A stretch of DNA of 64,000 bases from Nitrospira sp. (lineage in GTDB: Bacteria; Nitrospirota; Nitrospiria; Nitrospirales; UBA8639), in the NCBI GenBank assembly GCA_024760505.1, contig CP058931.1, positions 3,172,001-3,236,000 of the forward strand, in the 5' to 3' direction. A model generated the notes under the pieces. It made no database searches, was not told the origin of the DNA, and was given only the letters and a program-made list of their open reading frames with translations. Below, in pieces: positions 9,518-18,738 of this stretch. A program made the translations under genes and the position numbers. Each line of letters opens with the position of its first letter. The stretch's first letter is position 1.

Positions 9518-10540
9518 GCGAGTTGACATTGAAGACAGTTGCTTACAACTCATATTCGGATGTATGCATATTTGAAAAACCTCCAGGTTTTCCGCCAACT
9601 TTCGGGCAAAAATTAGGAAAAACAATCTAAATATACACCTTAGCTGGAAGGAACTTGACTGTGTCAGGCGCGGTTGAAAAAAGCCTTAGAAGGGGTTGAG
9701 GTTCTCATTCTGTCTGTTATGAAAGAAATCTAATCCGCGACTGTTCCTGTACTTTTGTTGGGTATTTCTAACGTCATGGCCGTGCCACCGCTGTTAGTTC
9801 TGTTGGCGTTCACGACTCCGAGGATAAGGGTGAGCGTATTTACTGTCATACCGGCATGAGTTCTATTCATCGTCGTACCCTTCTGCTATAGAAATGAGGC
9901 GATAAGGAGTGGGAACTCCTTCTTCCTTGTTGATTTCTCATGTTTAAATGAATGTCGCATAAGGCATGCCCCAAAAAATGCACTTTAAGAACGGAGCGAA
10001 ATGCCTCAAGGGCAGCATTTCAATCTTGTGTGATGCAAACTGGATTGATTGAAACCGGTTATTTGAGGCCTGATCGTGGAAAAGAAAAATGCGATGAGTG
10101 GTGCAGGGAAGGCTCGCTTCTTTTTAATGGTGATTCCAGCTTGGCGGGCATGCCTACAGAGGGGATTGGGCGAGAGAGGTTAGATGGGTGATAAAAAAAC
10201 TAGTTGAACCAGAAAATACATATGGCCTCAGTCAACATGCCATTACCGACGACTGCGGGGAATTTTTGTGAGGCCTGAGAGACCATTACTGTGGCGATTG
10301 AGGCTATAGAAATAATTTGTCCTTAACGGATCGGTCTTTCACCGTGCACGGAAGTTCTCGAAGGGCATCCATGTTCATGAGAACTATCCCATCAAGCATC
10401 GGCGTTCTTGAGGTGAACCGGAGAGGAAAAGTGGGAGGCTTATCACCCGAAACCAGGCTGAATACCCGGAGGTAGGGTAGTGGAAGATCCCTCATCACAT
10501 CTTTCCGGTGAATGGGTCAGGTGTTGTCATGTGTCTCATC
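9518..10540. other. Long intergenic region, no supported gene
   Basis: This 1-kb stretch lies between the IS110 transposase and the potassium channel gene. Frames of 79 codons (plus, 9952-10191) and 64 codons (minus, 10304-10498, GTG start) exist but resemble no family. The 64-codon frame lies 42 bases downstream of trkH on the same strand, so it could be a small co-transcribed gene; support is weak. Confidence 0.4.
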
Positions 10541-11956
10541 TTAACCTATCGCAACTTTGGCTTGAGGAAAACGATAGAGCATGCGGACGGGTGGAGTCAG
10601 GGAGACGAGACCAACCAGGAGAGGTCCGAATCTCCCGAGGAACATACTGCATAGAATAATGACTTTTCCAAAATCCGTTAAGATCGCCGAAAGGCTGAGC
10701 ACGCCTCCGTTTCCGACGGAAAACCCAACTGTTCCCAATGCGGAGGCCACTTCAAACATCAGAGCCAAAAAAGGCTTGTTTTCAATAAAGGCGAGAAAAA
10801 AGGTTAACGTGGTGACGGCTCCAATGGCCAGGAACATGATTGCCAGAGCTTGCAAGACGAGATGGGGAGGCATCCGCCGGTAGTGAAACTCCACATCCAG
10901 TCGTTTTCGGAAGACGGCCCAGACTGATAGACACACAATGCCGAAGGTGGTAGTTTTAATTCCTCCAGCCGTTCCTCCTGGTGATCCTCCGATGATCATT
11001 AGCAAAATCAACATATACAACGTGCTGGGTCGGAGGAGGCTCAGGTCCAGCGCATTGAATCCTGCTGTACGGGCGGCTCCCGAGTGAAAGGCGGCGACCA
11101 TGGCTCCCGCTGCAGGAGTTTGCGAGCCAAGCGTGGCCGGACTATGCATTTCCAACAGATAAAATCCTATCGTTCCAATCACCCATAAACTTACCGAAAC
11201 GAGTAAGGCCAGCCTCGTATGGGTTTGAATTCGATAGCGTTCTTTTCGGTAATAGCTCAGCAGGTCGCGGAAGACAATAAACCCGATGCCGCCCAGAATG
11301 AAAAGGAGGCCAATGGAAACATTGACCAGGACATCGTCACGATAGGGGATCAGATTTTGAGAAAACGTCGAAAATCCTGCATTGTTAAAGGCGGAAACGG
11401 CGTGAAAAATGCCATGCCAGCAGGCTTCTAAAAAGGGCATTTCCTGGGAAAACCGCGCGGCGAGTATGGATGCGCCCACGCCTTCAAAAGTAAAGGTGAT
11501 GATCAAAATGGTTTTGACAAAACGAATAGATCCCGCTAAATCCAATGAACTGAGCGCCTCAGCCACCATCATGCGGTTTCGCAATCCGATGCGTTGTCCC
11601 ATGGCGATGAGAAGAACGGTCGCCAGCATGGCATACCCTAATCCGCCCAATTGGATGAGTGTCAGAATAACGATTTGTCCGAATAAGGTGAAATCTTTTT
11701 CCGTGTCCGCCACAATCAGGCCGGTCACCGTTACGGCGGAAGTTGCCGTAAAGAGGGCGTTGAGAAAACTTAATGACTTACCAGGGGTGGTGGCCCATGG
11801 GGTCTTCAGTAGGAACGTTCCGATAGTGATCAAGGCAATGCCGCCTAGTGTGACGAGTTGGCCGGCTGACAGTTGGCCGTGGGGAAAAAATCGACCAATC
11901 GTGGTGGTTGGGTACCACGAGCATGGACGAGTAGGAAGTGGTAATGAAGGCAGCAT
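10541..11956 (-). CDS. Trk/Ktr-type potassium uptake channel subunit
   Basis: A 471-residue membrane protein with the four-fold P-loop layout of TrkH/KtrB channels. The four selectivity-filter segments are visible as TSAVTVTGL, SAFNNAGFS, GAARTAGFN and SALGTVGFS, each with the conserved glycine. The intramembrane loop GGSPGGTAGGIKTTTFG precedes the last repeat. It imports K+ (or Na+) and normally needs a cytoplasmic TrkA/KtrA RCK subunit, which is not adjacent. No good ribosome site precedes the ATG at 11956. Confidence 0.93.
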   Translation of the reverse strand: MLPSLPLPTRPCSWYPTTTIGRFFPHGQLSAGQLVTLGGIALITIGTFLLKTPWATTPGKSLSFLNALFTATSAVTVTGLIVADTEKDFTLFGQIVILTLIQLGGLGYAMLATVLLIAMGQRIGLRNRMMVAEALSSLDLAGSIRFVKTILIITFTFEGVGASILAARFSQEMPFLEACWHGIFHAVSAFNNAGFSTFSQNLIPYRDDVLVNVSIGLLFILGGIGFIVFRDLLSYYRKERYRIQTHTRLALLVSVSLWVIGTIGFYLLEMHSPATLGSQTPAAGAMVAAFHSGAARTAGFNALDLSLLRPSTLYMLILLMIIGGSPGGTAGGIKTTTFGIVCLSVWAVFRKRLDVEFHYRRMPPHLVLQALAIMFLAIGAVTTLTFFLAFIENKPFLALMFEVASALGTVGFSVGNGGVLSLSAILTDFGKVIILCSMFLGRFGPLLVGLVSLTPPVRMLYRFPQAKVAIG

Positions 11957-12179
11957 GAAGGCTAAGGAACGAATTCTTTTACCTTCTCACATAAGCAGGT
12001 CCGAAAAACCATCGAAATTCAATGTCGCTCAGCGGAGTCAATCGGGTGAGAAGTCTCATTCACAAATCTTCTTCTAGGCAGTTTACATTCCGGGGGGAAA
12101 ACAAAGGAAGCAGAAAAATTGTCTGGCACTTGGCTGGCAATCTTGTCTGAGGAGATGTTTTCTGTCAAGACCGCCGGCA

Positions 12180-12662
12180 TCAGGCGGCTTGAGTGGATAT
12201 TCCTTGTTCAAGGAGTTGGACCAGTTCCCCGTGATGATAAGGCTTGGCGAGGATTGCAAAGGCCCCTGCATTCATGCCTTGGTGCTGGAGCTGATCTGAC
12301 CAACTCGCTGTGATGAGTATAAACGGGATTTTTCGATTCATGGGGTCCTGCCGAAGGACGTGAAGCAGTTGCAGCCCATTCATTTCCGGCATCAGATAGT
12401 CGGACAGGATCAGACGAATGGTTGGGTGCTGCTGAATAAGAGACAAGGCTTCTCTACCGTTTGCCGCTTCCAGGCAGGTATACCCATTCATTTCCAGCCT
12501 ACGTTTCAGTAGCCATCGGAGGTCGGATTGATCCTCCACCAGGATTATGGTTTGGTTCTTGGGCAGGATCTGAGGGGAGACCGATGAGTTCGATGCCTCA
12601 AAATCCCTCCAAGGTGAGATTGTCATGTGCATGACAGCAGAGAAATGCAAGGAACATTCCAT
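12180..12662 (-). CDS. Single-domain response regulator (CheY-like receiver)
   Basis: A 160-residue protein with a receiver domain from about residue 38: IILVEDQSDLRWLLKRRLEM (acidic pair ED), the phosphoacceptor aspartate in LILSDYLMPEMNG, the threonine in FILITAS, and the lysine in LAKPY. There is no output domain. The first ~35 residues are unlike the family, so the start may be further downstream (MHMTIS or later). No histidine kinase is adjacent, so its partner is unknown. An inverted repeat lies upstream at 12794-12812. Confidence 0.85.
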   Translation of the reverse strand: MECSLHFSAVMHMTISPWRDFEASNSSVSPQILPKNQTIILVEDQSDLRWLLKRRLEMNGYTCLEAANGREALSLIQQHPTIRLILSDYLMPEMNGLQLLHVLRQDPMNRKIPFILITASWSDQLQHQGMNAGAFAILAKPYHHGELVQLLEQGISTQAA

Positions 12663-13020
12663 GAATAATCCTCGGAGTCGGCTTCGGGGGGGCTAAGAGA
12701 TATTCCTAATTACTGGGAATTTAAAGGTATATTTAGAAATGGCAAAAACGGAACCGAGAAGCGAATGTGACTGGCTTCAAAAGGAAAGAAACGTTGTCTC
12801 ATAAGGAGACAAACTGTCTCTTCTGTTGCTGGGATTTTTCTCCTGAGATGGCCTAAGCGCGAGGGGTTGGGTTTTTCTGTTTCTTCTTATCCTTGCAGAT
12901 GAGTCGCGGGGATCGATCTGAAGGCGGCAAATAGGGGTTGTGTGCCTAAAATCGTCGGTTATGTGGGAGAAGGAGGTGTTCGTTGAACATTGCGCCCATG
13001 AAGGCTCCGTGGAAGTTCAG
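12663..13020. other. Intergenic region with a possible short transcript
   Basis: There is no family-like gene. The plus-strand terminator at 13021-13053 has no obvious plus-strand gene in front of it. A 27-codon frame (TTG start at about 12982, after AGAAGGAGGTG) runs into the terminator. This leaves a small RNA or leader-type peptide as possibilities. Confidence 0.35.
12794..12820. promoter_or_regulatory. Operator-like inverted repeat TTGTCTC-N5-GAGACAA
   Basis: A perfect 7-bp inverted repeat (12794-12800 and 12806-12812) with a 5-base spacer, followed by a third TGTCTC half-site at 12815-12820. It lies 132 bases upstream of the response-regulator start, in a non-coding region. The repeat could bind a dimeric regulator. 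The protein is unknown. Confidence 0.4.
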
Positions 13021-13053
13021 GCCCCTGCCAATAATTGGCAGGGGCTGTTTTTT
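13021..13053 (+). terminator. Rho-independent terminator
   Basis: A perfect 10-bp stem (GCCCCTGCCA with TGGCAGGGGC, loop ATAAT) is followed by TGTTTTTT on the plus strand. Orientation by the T-run is plus, while the adjacent glgE gene ends on the minus strand 37 bases away. The stem may also protect the glgE 3' end. Confidence 0.8.
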
Positions 13054-13089
13054 CAATGTGGGGTAAGAAAACCTGCGGATCGTTCCCTG

Positions 13090-15078
13090 TTACATGAAAT
13101 AGTCAAAGTCGCTTTCACGACGAGTCCGGCGGCGGAGTGCGAAAATAGCCGCCGGTTCGTCGTGAGGATCCAATCGAATGGTGTAGTCACCTCCCACGAC
13201 TTGATGACGGTAATCTTGAATGAGTTCATGCAGTTGATAGGTGTCCTGTTCACCAATGCCGCATGCTTCAATCGGAATTCGCAGACGAGCCTCATGGATG
13301 GTATAGGGATCCATATTAATCGCGAACAGAAGAATGTCCGTCTTGTCGGCATTCATTTTCCCATAAAAAAGAATGTGGTCGTTGTCGGATTGGTAAAATT
13401 GCAGATTGGTGAAGGTGTGCAGGGCAGGGTGATCCCGTCGGATCTGGTTGATGCGGGTGATATAGTCACGGATGTTTCCCGGACGATCCCAATCCCAGTG
13501 CCGGATTTCATATTTTTCCGAATCCTGATATTCCTCGGTTCCGGGAATCGCCTTATTTTCGCACAGTTCATAGCTATTGTAGATCCCATAGGTCGGAGAG
13601 AGTGTGGCGGCCAGAACGAGCCGGAATTTAAAGGCCGGCCGACCTCCCTGTTGGAGAATTTCCGGCAGGATGTCGGGTGTATTGGCGAAAAAGTTCGGCC
13701 GGAAATACTCTTGCATTTGGGTCCGGGTTAATTCGGTCAAGTATTCGGTCATTTCTCCTTTGGAATTTCGCCACGTAAAATACGTGTAGGACTGGGTATA
13801 GCCGGCTTTCGCCAGGACCCGCATCATTTTAGGTCGGGTGAAGGCTTCTGCCAGAAACAGGACATCCGGATGCTCCAATTGAATTTCCCGAATGAGCCAT
13901 TCCCAAAAGATCACGGGTTTGGTGTGGGGATTATCCACTCGAAAAATTTTGACTCCATGCTCAATCCAAAAGAGGAGGACCCGCTTCATTTCCTGCCAGA
14001 TGTCCTGCCAGGCTTCGGTATAAAAATCAAATCCATAAATGTCTTCATATTTTTTGGGAGGGTTCTCGGCGTATTTGATCGTCCCGTCCGGGCGTTGCTT
14101 GAACCAGTCCGGATGTTGTGTCACGTAGGGATGATCCGGGGTGGCATTGATGGCGAAATCTATGGCGACTTCCATTCCGTGGTTTCTGACGGCTTGTTGA
14201 AAATGGTCAAAATCGTTCATCGTGCCGAGAGCCGGCTCGACGGCATCATGTCCTCCATGCCGACTTCCGATGGCCCAGGGACTGCCCGGATCGCCCGGCT
14301 TCGCCTTCAAACTGTTGTTGCGGCCCTTGCGGTTGGTCTCTCCGATGGGATGAATAGGGGTGAGATAGAGGACATCGAATCCCATATCCCGGATGGCCGG
14401 AAGGCGTAGCTCACAATCTTTAAATGTCCCCCCTTTTCCCGGCACGGTTCCTTCTGACCGGGGAAAGATTTCATACCAGGCGCCATACCGGGCACGCTCA
14501 CGGTCGGCAATCACTTCCAATTCTTTCTCATAGGTGGACCAGGCAGCCCGCTGTTCGTGTCGGTCGACGAGTGTGGCCACAATCGGATCCAGGGCGATGG
14601 CGATCCGGGCTTCCTGGTCGGAAGACGACTTCCATTTTTCCAACCAGAGTTTGAGCTCGGACTTATCGGGACCTTTTGCCCTGGTCATCGCCTCTTTGAC
14701 TTGCGCTTCTCCCTCTAATAGTTCACTGGAAAGGTCCGGAAGGACCCCATGTTTCTTGGTCAGTTCAATTCTCCAGGTTTCAAAACTCCTGACATAGGCT
14801 CCCACGGAATACAGATATCGGGTATTTTCTGAAAGGAGGAATGATCCAGCCCACCGGTCATTATCGACATGATGCATGGGGGTTTCCGACCATTCCTTCT
14901 GCCCCAGCAATTTGTAACGAAGGACGGCCCCGATGGTGTCGTGTCCTTCCTTGAACACGTCGGCTGTGACGTCCAGGTTTTCCCCGACGATCCGTTTGAC
15001 CGGATAGCGTCCCCCATCCAGTTCAGGCTCGACATGTTCAATGATCAGGGTTTGTAACGTTTTGGGAATAGTAGACAT
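13090..15078 (-). CDS. glgE: Alpha-1,4-glucan:maltose-1-phosphate maltosyltransferase
   Basis: A 662-residue GH13_3 enzyme that extends alpha-1,4-glucans with maltosyl units from maltose-1-phosphate. The GlgE-type N-terminal segment (ADVFKEGHDTIGAVLRYK, YGAWYEIFPRS) leads to the barrel with catalytic FRVDNPHTKP (nucleophile Asp) and FLAEAFTRP (acid/base Glu). A longer frame begins at 15147, but GAAGGAG directly precedes the ATG at 15078. It lies 141 bases downstream of the treS-maltokinase fusion, which makes its substrate. A branching enzyme gene is not in the window. Confidence 0.96.
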   Translation of the reverse strand: MSTIPKTLQTLIIEHVEPELDGGRYPVKRIVGENLDVTADVFKEGHDTIGAVLRYKLLGQKEWSETPMHHVDNDRWAGSFLLSENTRYLYSVGAYVRSFETWRIELTKKHGVLPDLSSELLEGEAQVKEAMTRAKGPDKSELKLWLEKWKSSSDQEARIAIALDPIVATLVDRHEQRAAWSTYEKELEVIADRERARYGAWYEIFPRSEGTVPGKGGTFKDCELRLPAIRDMGFDVLYLTPIHPIGETNRKGRNNSLKAKPGDPGSPWAIGSRHGGHDAVEPALGTMNDFDHFQQAVRNHGMEVAIDFAINATPDHPYVTQHPDWFKQRPDGTIKYAENPPKKYEDIYGFDFYTEAWQDIWQEMKRVLLFWIEHGVKIFRVDNPHTKPVIFWEWLIREIQLEHPDVLFLAEAFTRPKMMRVLAKAGYTQSYTYFTWRNSKGEMTEYLTELTRTQMQEYFRPNFFANTPDILPEILQQGGRPAFKFRLVLAATLSPTYGIYNSYELCENKAIPGTEEYQDSEKYEIRHWDWDRPGNIRDYITRINQIRRDHPALHTFTNLQFYQSDNDHILFYGKMNADKTDILLFAINMDPYTIHEARLRIPIEACGIGEQDTYQLHELIQDYRHQVVGGDYTIRLDPHDEPAAIFALRRRTRRESDFDYFM

Positions 15079-15219
15079 GACGCACTCCTTCGTGTGTGGC
15101 TCTTCGGATATTCCTGTAGATGACGATTGGCAATTGTTCCCCGTCAAGGAGGGCTGATTTGTATGGACGATCGCGATGAGTCAGTAGGTCTTCCGGTTCA
15201 AAGGGTGGTTTGCGAAACA

Positions 15220-18200
15220 TCAGTCCACTTCTAAAATTTGGAGAATGCCATCCAGGGGGATACGCACCCAATTGGGCCGGTTATTGAGTTCATAGCCGAG
15301 TTCATAGATCGCTTTTTGCAGTAAATATCCATTCAGCAAAATTTGGATGTCCTCCGCTGACGGGGGCAGAATGTCACGGACTTCTTTGACGGACAAGTAC
15401 GCCTTGAGGTAGCTGATGCTAACCCAAAGTTGCCAATAGCGGGCCCAGGGTTCGAGTAAGGAAAAGTCTTCCGGTCGAACTCCATGGATCAGTCCGATAA
15501 AGGAGGCATGCGCCGCGTAATGAAAGGATCGCAACATGCCCGCGACGTCGCGCAGGGGGGATTCCTTGAGTCGTCTGACATTTAACGGCCTGGCCGGTTC
15601 GCCCTCAAAATCAATAATGATGAAATCTTTTCCGGTAAAGAGCACCTGTCCGAGATGGTAGTCGCCATGGCACCGGATGCGGGTGCAGGTGAGTTTACGG
15701 TCCCGTATGGTTAAGAGGCGTTTACGTAATCGGCCTTCTCCTTCCAACACGTGTTTCGCGATGGATTGCACGGGTTCCTGGAGCCCTTTGACCTGAGCGC
15801 GAAGAAGGGGAAAGTTCATGTTGACCGTTCCCAGCATACTCTGATACAAGCCCCGCCGGTAAAAATCGGTAAATGGTTCGGGTTTAAACTCCGGATCTTC
15901 GGAATCGGAAGCGAGCGCGGCGTGCAGTTCTCCTGTTCGAAGGCCCAACAACCGGGCTTCTTCCAGATATGGGCCAATCCATTCACGGGCGCCGGTCGGG
16001 ATCTCCTCGTCGACCAGAGCCATCAGCGATTTTTGAGGGATTGATGAGGTGGTAATGGCTGTGGGATGCGTGAGCGCTTCTTCCAGATATCGACTCAGTT
16101 CATCCAACGTGTATTTCCAGGCGTCTCCTTCGTTTTGAATAAATTTCTGTAAGATACCAAATGTCAGGAGGTCGCCATTGTGTCGTTGATATTCGATGGA
16201 TCCTGCCAGTGGCGCGATGTGCAGGAACCCTTTATTGGTTAAAAACCGTCCGATTTCAAAGTCAGGATTCACCCCGACTTCGGCCCTGCGGTAGAGTTTT
16301 AAAATGAAGTCATGTCCAAACAAGACCGAGGAGTTGCTTTGTTCACCCTTTAACAGGGTTGGTTCAAGGGTCGGGACCTCTTTCTGAAGCTGCCGTCGAA
16401 AGATTTTCATGGCCTGGGTGACCAAGTCGCCCGTCGGACCAGTAAACCGCCGGTTTCGGGAAATACTGTCCGCCAGCATTTTTTGAAATTCCGGATCCCA
16501 CATCGCATCGATGAGAAGCCCTTCCTGCTCACCGTCTTTCATTTTGACTCGGACGCGTGCAATGGCTGCGGGAGAATCCACCAGGGGGGCCATGCGATCG
16601 GCCGGGAGATACTGCAGGGGTAAGAGGTACATTTCCGGCTCTCCCTCGGTGTATTCCACGCGGATGAGCGCGAGGACGGCCAAGGGATCTTCCTGCGGAA
16701 GAGGGATCGTTTCCGTGATTTCCACGAATTGCATGATGCGGGCTTTGCCGCCAAACCACCGTCGGCTTTGCAGGTATTGCGGTAATATATTTTCCAGTTT
16801 GGCTTTTTCTCGTTTTTGGATAAGGTTATCCCAATCTTTGGAGATCGTGATGGTGGGCAACCCTTGTTCCGCCTTCCCCGCAGACTCGGGTTTTCCCGAT
16901 TCAACCGGTTCCAGGACAAACCAGTAATAGGCATGACCGGTCAGGGTTAACAAATAGGGCAAATCGCCAATAGCTGGAAATTTACTCCGTCCGAACAGGG
17001 TCATGGGACGTCGTCCTTTGAACTCAGCCAGATCGAGTTCGACCCATTGGGCATGCCGGGATAAGTTCACGGCCACCAGAATGGTTTCGTCCTGATATCG
17101 CCGGAGGAAGACCAGGACTTTCCGATTGGACGGATGAAGAAATTCAATGGAGCCTCGCCCAAAGACCTTATAGCGTTTACGCAAGGAAACGATGCGTTTC
17201 ATCCACCAGAGGGGAGACTGTGCGTTATTTTGTTGGAGTTCGACGTTGACGGCTTCGTAATGATATTCAGGGTCAATGATAATGGGCAGATAGAGTTTCT
17301 GCGGATTGCCATAGGAAAATCCGGCATTGCGGTCGGCACTCCATTGCATGGGAGTCCGGACTCCGTTCCGGTCGCCTAAATAAAAATTATCCCCCATCCC
17401 GATCTCTTCCCCGTAATAGATGACCGGTGTGCCCGGCATCGAAAATAACAGGCTGTACATCAGTTCAATCTTTTTCCGGTCATTCCCAAGGAGCGGAGTT
17501 AATCGCCGCCGGATTCCCAGATTGATCCTGGCCTGCTTATCATGGGCAAAGACGCGGTACATGTAATCCCGTTCTTCATCCGTCACCATTTCAAGAGTAA
17601 GTTCATCGTGATTACGTAAAAAAAGTCCCCATTGGCAGGCTTCCGGGATCGCGGGAGTCTGATCCAAAATATCGATAATCGGAAACCGATCTTCCATTTG
17701 CATTGACATGAACAGGCGGGGCATCAAGGGAAAATGAAAGTTCATGTGACATTCATCGCCCTCCCCAAAATAGGCCGCGGCGTCTTCCGGCCATTGATTG
17801 GCTTCCGCGAGAAAAAACCGGTTTTTGAATTTTTTATCGACGTGCGTTCTCAGCGTTTTGAGAAACGCATGTGTTTCCGGAAGGTTTTCGCAATTGGTCC
17901 CTTCCCGCTCGAAAAGATAGGGCACGGCATCCAGTCGTAAGCCGTCCACGCCCAGTTCCAGCCAGAAATCCAGGACCTCAAAGATCGCCTTTTGCACCGC
18001 AGGGTTGTCGTAATTCAGGTCCGGCTGATGAGAAAAAAAACGATGCCAGAAATACGCCTTGGCTACGGGGTCCCAGGTCCAATTCGAATGTTCGGTATCT
18101 TTAAAAATAATGCGGGTGTCGGAATACAGATCGGGGGTCTCACTCCACACGTACCAATTCCGCCATTTACTGCCGGGAGGAGCTTTCCGCGCACGCTGAA

Positions 18201-18552
18201 ACCAGGGGTGTTGATCCGAGGTGTGATTTACCACTAATTCCGTAATCACCCGTAATCCACGGCGATGGGCCTCCCGGACAAACGCCTGAAAGTCTCGTCT
18301 GGTTCCATAATGTGGATGAATATTGGTGTAGTCGGAAATGTCATAGCCATCGTCCCGGAGAGGAGATGAACAAAAGGGCAGCAGCCAGATCGCGGTCACA
18401 CCCAGATCCTGGAGATAATCGAGTTTTTGGGTAAGCCCTTTGAAATCGCCTATGCCATCGGCGTTACTATCGCAAAATGCCCGAACATGGAGTTCATAAA
18501 TAATGGCATCTTTGTACCAGAGTGGATCATTCTCGAGTGTGTCGACAATCAT
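15220..18552 (-). CDS. treS: Trehalose synthase / maltokinase fusion
   Basis: A 1110-residue two-domain enzyme. Residues 1 to ~545 are a GH13 trehalose synthase that interconverts trehalose and maltose: DGLRLDAVPYLFEREG (nucleophile Asp), FLAEANQWPED (acid/base Glu), FLRNHDELTLEMV. Residues ~590-1110 are a Pep2/Mak maltokinase that phosphorylates maltose with ATP: QSRRWFGGKARIMQ, then the catalytic loop IRCHGDYHLGQVL and metal site IIIDFEGEPARPL. With the downstream glgE this gives trehalose to maltose to maltose-1-phosphate to alpha-glucan. TreS-Mak fusions are known in several phyla. Confidence 0.96.
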   Translation of the reverse strand: MIVDTLENDPLWYKDAIIYELHVRAFCDSNADGIGDFKGLTQKLDYLQDLGVTAIWLLPFCSSPLRDDGYDISDYTNIHPHYGTRRDFQAFVREAHRRGLRVITELVVNHTSDQHPWFQRARKAPPGSKWRNWYVWSETPDLYSDTRIIFKDTEHSNWTWDPVAKAYFWHRFFSHQPDLNYDNPAVQKAIFEVLDFWLELGVDGLRLDAVPYLFEREGTNCENLPETHAFLKTLRTHVDKKFKNRFFLAEANQWPEDAAAYFGEGDECHMNFHFPLMPRLFMSMQMEDRFPIIDILDQTPAIPEACQWGLFLRNHDELTLEMVTDEERDYMYRVFAHDKQARINLGIRRRLTPLLGNDRKKIELMYSLLFSMPGTPVIYYGEEIGMGDNFYLGDRNGVRTPMQWSADRNAGFSYGNPQKLYLPIIIDPEYHYEAVNVELQQNNAQSPLWWMKRIVSLRKRYKVFGRGSIEFLHPSNRKVLVFLRRYQDETILVAVNLSRHAQWVELDLAEFKGRRPMTLFGRSKFPAIGDLPYLLTLTGHAYYWFVLEPVESGKPESAGKAEQGLPTITISKDWDNLIQKREKAKLENILPQYLQSRRWFGGKARIMQFVEITETIPLPQEDPLAVLALIRVEYTEGEPEMYLLPLQYLPADRMAPLVDSPAAIARVRVKMKDGEQEGLLIDAMWDPEFQKMLADSISRNRRFTGPTGDLVTQAMKIFRRQLQKEVPTLEPTLLKGEQSNSSVLFGHDFILKLYRRAEVGVNPDFEIGRFLTNKGFLHIAPLAGSIEYQRHNGDLLTFGILQKFIQNEGDAWKYTLDELSRYLEEALTHPTAITTSSIPQKSLMALVDEEIPTGAREWIGPYLEEARLLGLRTGELHAALASDSEDPEFKPEPFTDFYRRGLYQSMLGTVNMNFPLLRAQVKGLQEPVQSIAKHVLEGEGRLRKRLLTIRDRKLTCTRIRCHGDYHLGQVLFTGKDFIIIDFEGEPARPLNVRRLKESPLRDVAGMLRSFHYAAHASFIGLIHGVRPEDFSLLEPWARYWQLWVSISYLKAYLSVKEVRDILPPSAEDIQILLNGYLLQKAIYELGYELNNRPNWVRIPLDGILQILEVD

Positions 18553-18738
18553 GGATTGGGCCTTTCCTGATTACTGACTAGAATGTTCGTTTCCCGGCTG
18601 TACACAGGGAGTGAGGTCTCGATATGGGTTTTGAAATCGGCAAGGTCAGGCTGGATGACGGTTCAGCAAAGATGCTGAAATATAAAGACGAATGACATGT
18701 TTTTACCATAGGAACGGGTGGAAAGGCCAATTTCGGTG

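Larger units (their letters stand above)
8379..9600 (+). mobile_element. IS110-family insertion sequence (boundaries approximate)
   Basis: One intact DEDD transposase with a ~197-base GC-rich non-coding leader on the left and a short AT-rich right flank. This is the layout of the IS110 group, whose non-coding left end carries the guide (bridge) RNA. Exact ends cannot be set because these elements lack terminal inverted repeats. The right end lies somewhere in about 9520-9620. Confidence 0.5.

Noticed and set aside
9952..10191. A 79-codon frame downstream of the IS110 element
   Set aside because: No ribosome site, no family resemblance, irregular composition.
12122..12137. Sigma-54-like promoter TGGCAC-N5-TGGCA
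   Set aside because: The -12 element has a mismatch in the essential GC context and no plus-strand gene follows.
12940..13731. A 263-codon plus-strand frame
   Set aside because: It reads antisense through the end of glgE and across the terminator; no family-like sequence.
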